NCBI GenBank assembly: GCA_002723035.1
Contig: PBNH01000008.1
Location: 1 to 34,236, forward strand
DNA: 34,236 bases
DNA from: Rhodobiaceae bacterium
GTDB taxonomy: Bacteria > Pseudomonadota > Alphaproteobacteria > MED-G09
Reading direction: 5' to 3'
Shown: piece after piece, positions 32,831-34,236 of the stretch
Position numbering within the stretch: the first letter of the stretch is position 1
Layout of the letters: each line of letters begins with the position of its first letter
The notes under the pieces: model-generated
The model's database searches: none
What the model saw: the letters and a program-made list of their open reading frames with translations, nothing else
What the model was told of the DNA's origin: nothing
Program-made: the position numbers and the translations under genes

Positions 32831-33487
32831 CTAACATATATAGTAACCATTTTCAGAACTTTCTATAGAAAGTACATTTTTAAATGGAGTGATTTTTTTT
32901 CGTATTGTATAAATGTGTGTAGTTAGTGTTTTTGTTTCAATATCTTTATTGTAGCCCCAAACTTTATTTAATAAATAATCTTGGCTTATACTATCCCCCT
33001 TTGCCTCAATTAAGTGCCACATTATTCTGGCTTCTTTATCAGTAAGCTTTACTGAATTATTAAACCCTTTTATTACTTTACCGGTCATATCTAAAATTAT
33101 TTTTCCAAATTTTAAATTTGAGTAATCAATTATATCTCTTTGAAGGATAATATTTTCTATTATTTTCAATAATTCGTTAAAATAAAAAGGAGCTTTTAGA
33201 AAGATAAATGAATTCTTTTCTAAGGTTAAAATATCTTCAGATGAACCAATAATAATTGCCGGAAAAAAGTAAGAAGCCTCAGATAATAATTTTTTAATTT
33301 TTGCTACTTGCTCCTGTTTAACGGAATAAAAGATAGCTACATCATTTTTTTGAAATTGATCATTATTGGTTATGTCAGAAAAATTAACTCTTATGATTAA
33401 ATTACAATATGATAACGAGGAAAATTGTTCCTCAAAGACTAAATTAAAGAAAATATCCTCAGAAAAAAGAAAAACTTTACTTTTCAA
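32831..33487 (-). CDS. PhoB/OmpR-type transcriptional regulator with degenerate receiver domain
   Basis: A 218-residue protein. The C-terminal half (about 120-218) is a clear OmpR winged helix: VKLTDKEARIMWHLIEAKGDSISQDYLLNKVWGYN with a THIYTIRKKI recognition helix and SENGYYI wing. The N-terminal half has the layout of a receiver (MKSKVFLFSED, a final FLKAPF like the KPF motif), but DVAIFYSVKQ stands where the phosphoacceptor Asp should be, and no acidic pocket is seen. It is likely phosphorylation-independent. The start is a TTG (33487-33485) that overlaps the yggS stop as TTGA and has AAGGGA 6 bases upstream, so translation is coupled. No sensor kinase adjoins it. Confidence 0.85.
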   Translation of the reverse strand: MKSKVFLFSEDIFFNLVFEEQFSSLSYCNLIIRVNFSDITNNDQFQKNDVAIFYSVKQEQVAKIKKLLSEASYFFPAIIIGSSEDILTLEKNSFIFLKAPFYFNELLKIIENIILQRDIIDYSNLKFGKIILDMTGKVIKGFNNSVKLTDKEARIMWHLIEAKGDSISQDYLLNKVWGYNKDIETKTLTTHIYTIRKKITPFKNVLSIESSENGYYIC

Positions 33488-34194
33488 TTTTTATCCCTTG
33501 GTCCCATTATTGCCTCTCCAACTCTTATATGAGTTGCGCCTAGTGCTATAGCTGTTTCAAAATCATTACTCATACCCATGCTTAAATATTTTAACATATT
33601 TTTTTTTGATAGCTTATTTAATAAAGCAAAATATAGTGATGGCTCTTCATCTGGGGGCGGAAGGGTCATTAATCCATTAATACTAATCTTTGAATAATTT
33701 TTTGCCTCGATAAAAAATTTATCCATATTTTCAATATAAATTCCATTTTTTGAACTTTCTTTTGAAATATTAACTTGGAGAAATAATTCTTTTATAGTTG
33801 AACCTTTAGTTATATTTTCATTTATGATTTTTAAAGTCTTTGTTTTATCAACCGAATGGATAGCTGTGAAAAGATTGATTGCAATTTTTATTTTATTTGA
33901 TTGAATTGGTCCAACCATATGAAGCTCAATATTTTTATTGCTAGATAGAGTCTTTGACCATTTTTTTTCGGCCTCTTGTACTTTATTTTCTCCAAAAAAT
34001 AGATGGCCAGCATCTATGAGTGGTTTTATTTTCTCAAAATCAAATCTTTTTGTGACAACAATTAATTTTATTTCAGATGGGTCCCTGTTAAATTTAACTG
34101 CAATCTTTTCAATTCTACTTTTTATAATTTTAAGATTTTTTTTAGTATCTGTCATTGCTTCTTTATCTTTATTGTTTACTTTATCGAATATCAT
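33484..34194 (-). CDS. YggS family pyridoxal-phosphate homeostasis protein
   Basis: A 236-residue fold-type III PLP-binding protein without known enzymatic activity; it buffers PLP and affects amino-acid and keto-acid balance in many bacteria. The PLP lysine is K49 (IKLIVVTKRFD); HLFFGENKVQEAEKKW, HMVGPIQSNKIK, LQVNISKESSKNGI, GLMTLPPP, LSMGMSNDFETAIALGATHIRVGEAIMG are all family blocks. Two in-frame ATGs (34194 and 34155) are possible; the downstream one would give a more typical N-terminus of about 223 residues, and neither has a strong ribosome binding site. The regulator downstream overlaps by 4 bases. Confidence 0.93.
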   Translation of the reverse strand: MIFDKVNNKDKEAMTDTKKNLKIIKSRIEKIAVKFNRDPSEIKLIVVTKRFDFEKIKPLIDAGHLFFGENKVQEAEKKWSKTLSSNKNIELHMVGPIQSNKIKIAINLFTAIHSVDKTKTLKIINENITKGSTIKELFLQVNISKESSKNGIYIENMDKFFIEAKNYSKISINGLMTLPPPDEEPSLYFALLNKLSKKNMLKYLSMGMSNDFETAIALGATHIRVGEAIMGPRDKN

Positions 34195-34236
34195 AAATAA
34201 TAAAATATAAAAGTTTGAATTAATTCATTTTGAGAT

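Overview
The window reads as a chromosome segment of a small-genome, AT-rich (about one third G+C by eye) alphaproteobacterium, probably free-living and aquatic. The family assignment is to Alphaproteobacteria in general. It rests on gene order that I recall from that class: tsaD-gpsA-yciI, sdhAF4 beside rsmB-rpe-purH, and cnoX - Lon-N protein - Trm112/UPF0434 - ubiH - ftsK - lolA - xthA. I cannot resolve the order. Packing is very tight: 36 protein genes (one cut by the left edge), one tRNA and one riboswitch. Neighbouring genes often overlap by 1-8 bases. No rRNA, insertion sequence, phage gene or CRISPR array is visible.

Left part (1-8600): a truncated short-chain dehydrogenase (SDR), a Bax-inhibitor-1 membrane protein, pterin-carbinolamine dehydratase, a reverse-strand run (HSD10-like dehydrogenase, EamA transporter, quinone-reductase-like MDR enzyme), then a SpoU-type RNA methyltransferase, rlmN and argG. 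These meet folD and yggT tail to tail. Middle (8600-19900): an M13 metallopeptidase, another SDR and a DsbD-type disulfide reductase on the reverse strand; tsaD, gpsA and a YciI-like protein forward; sdhAF4 reverse; then rsmB, rpe and purH forward. Next come nhaB and a BtuB-like TonB receptor on the reverse strand, the latter preceded by a clear cobalamin riboswitch.

23650-24410 is the only loose stretch. It holds a 52-residue protein with three YRG motifs behind a strong ribosome binding site, inverted repeats, a perfect 3 x 20 bp tandem repeat and tRNA-Gly(GCC). Immediately after it lies the most unusual gene of the window: one reading frame joining an N-terminal ribbon-helix-helix DNA-binding domain to a complete PII (GlnB/GlnK) protein. 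It is followed by cnoX, a Lon-N-domain protein and a UPF0434/Trm112-like protein.

Right part (26670-34236): a divergent UbiH-family hydroxylase reverse, ftsK-lolA forward, a Tat-exported PotD-like binding protein, xthA, and on the reverse strand yggS followed by a PhoB/OmpR-type regulator with a degenerate receiver and a TTG start.

Most genes are housekeeping: translation quality control, one-carbon metabolism and purines, lipoprotein and disulfide handling, chromosome segregation. The candidates for something undescribed are the RHH-PII fusion, the triple-YRG small protein and the repeats around tRNA-Gly. Five of six convergent protein-gene pairs share or abut their stop codons, a striking sign of compaction.
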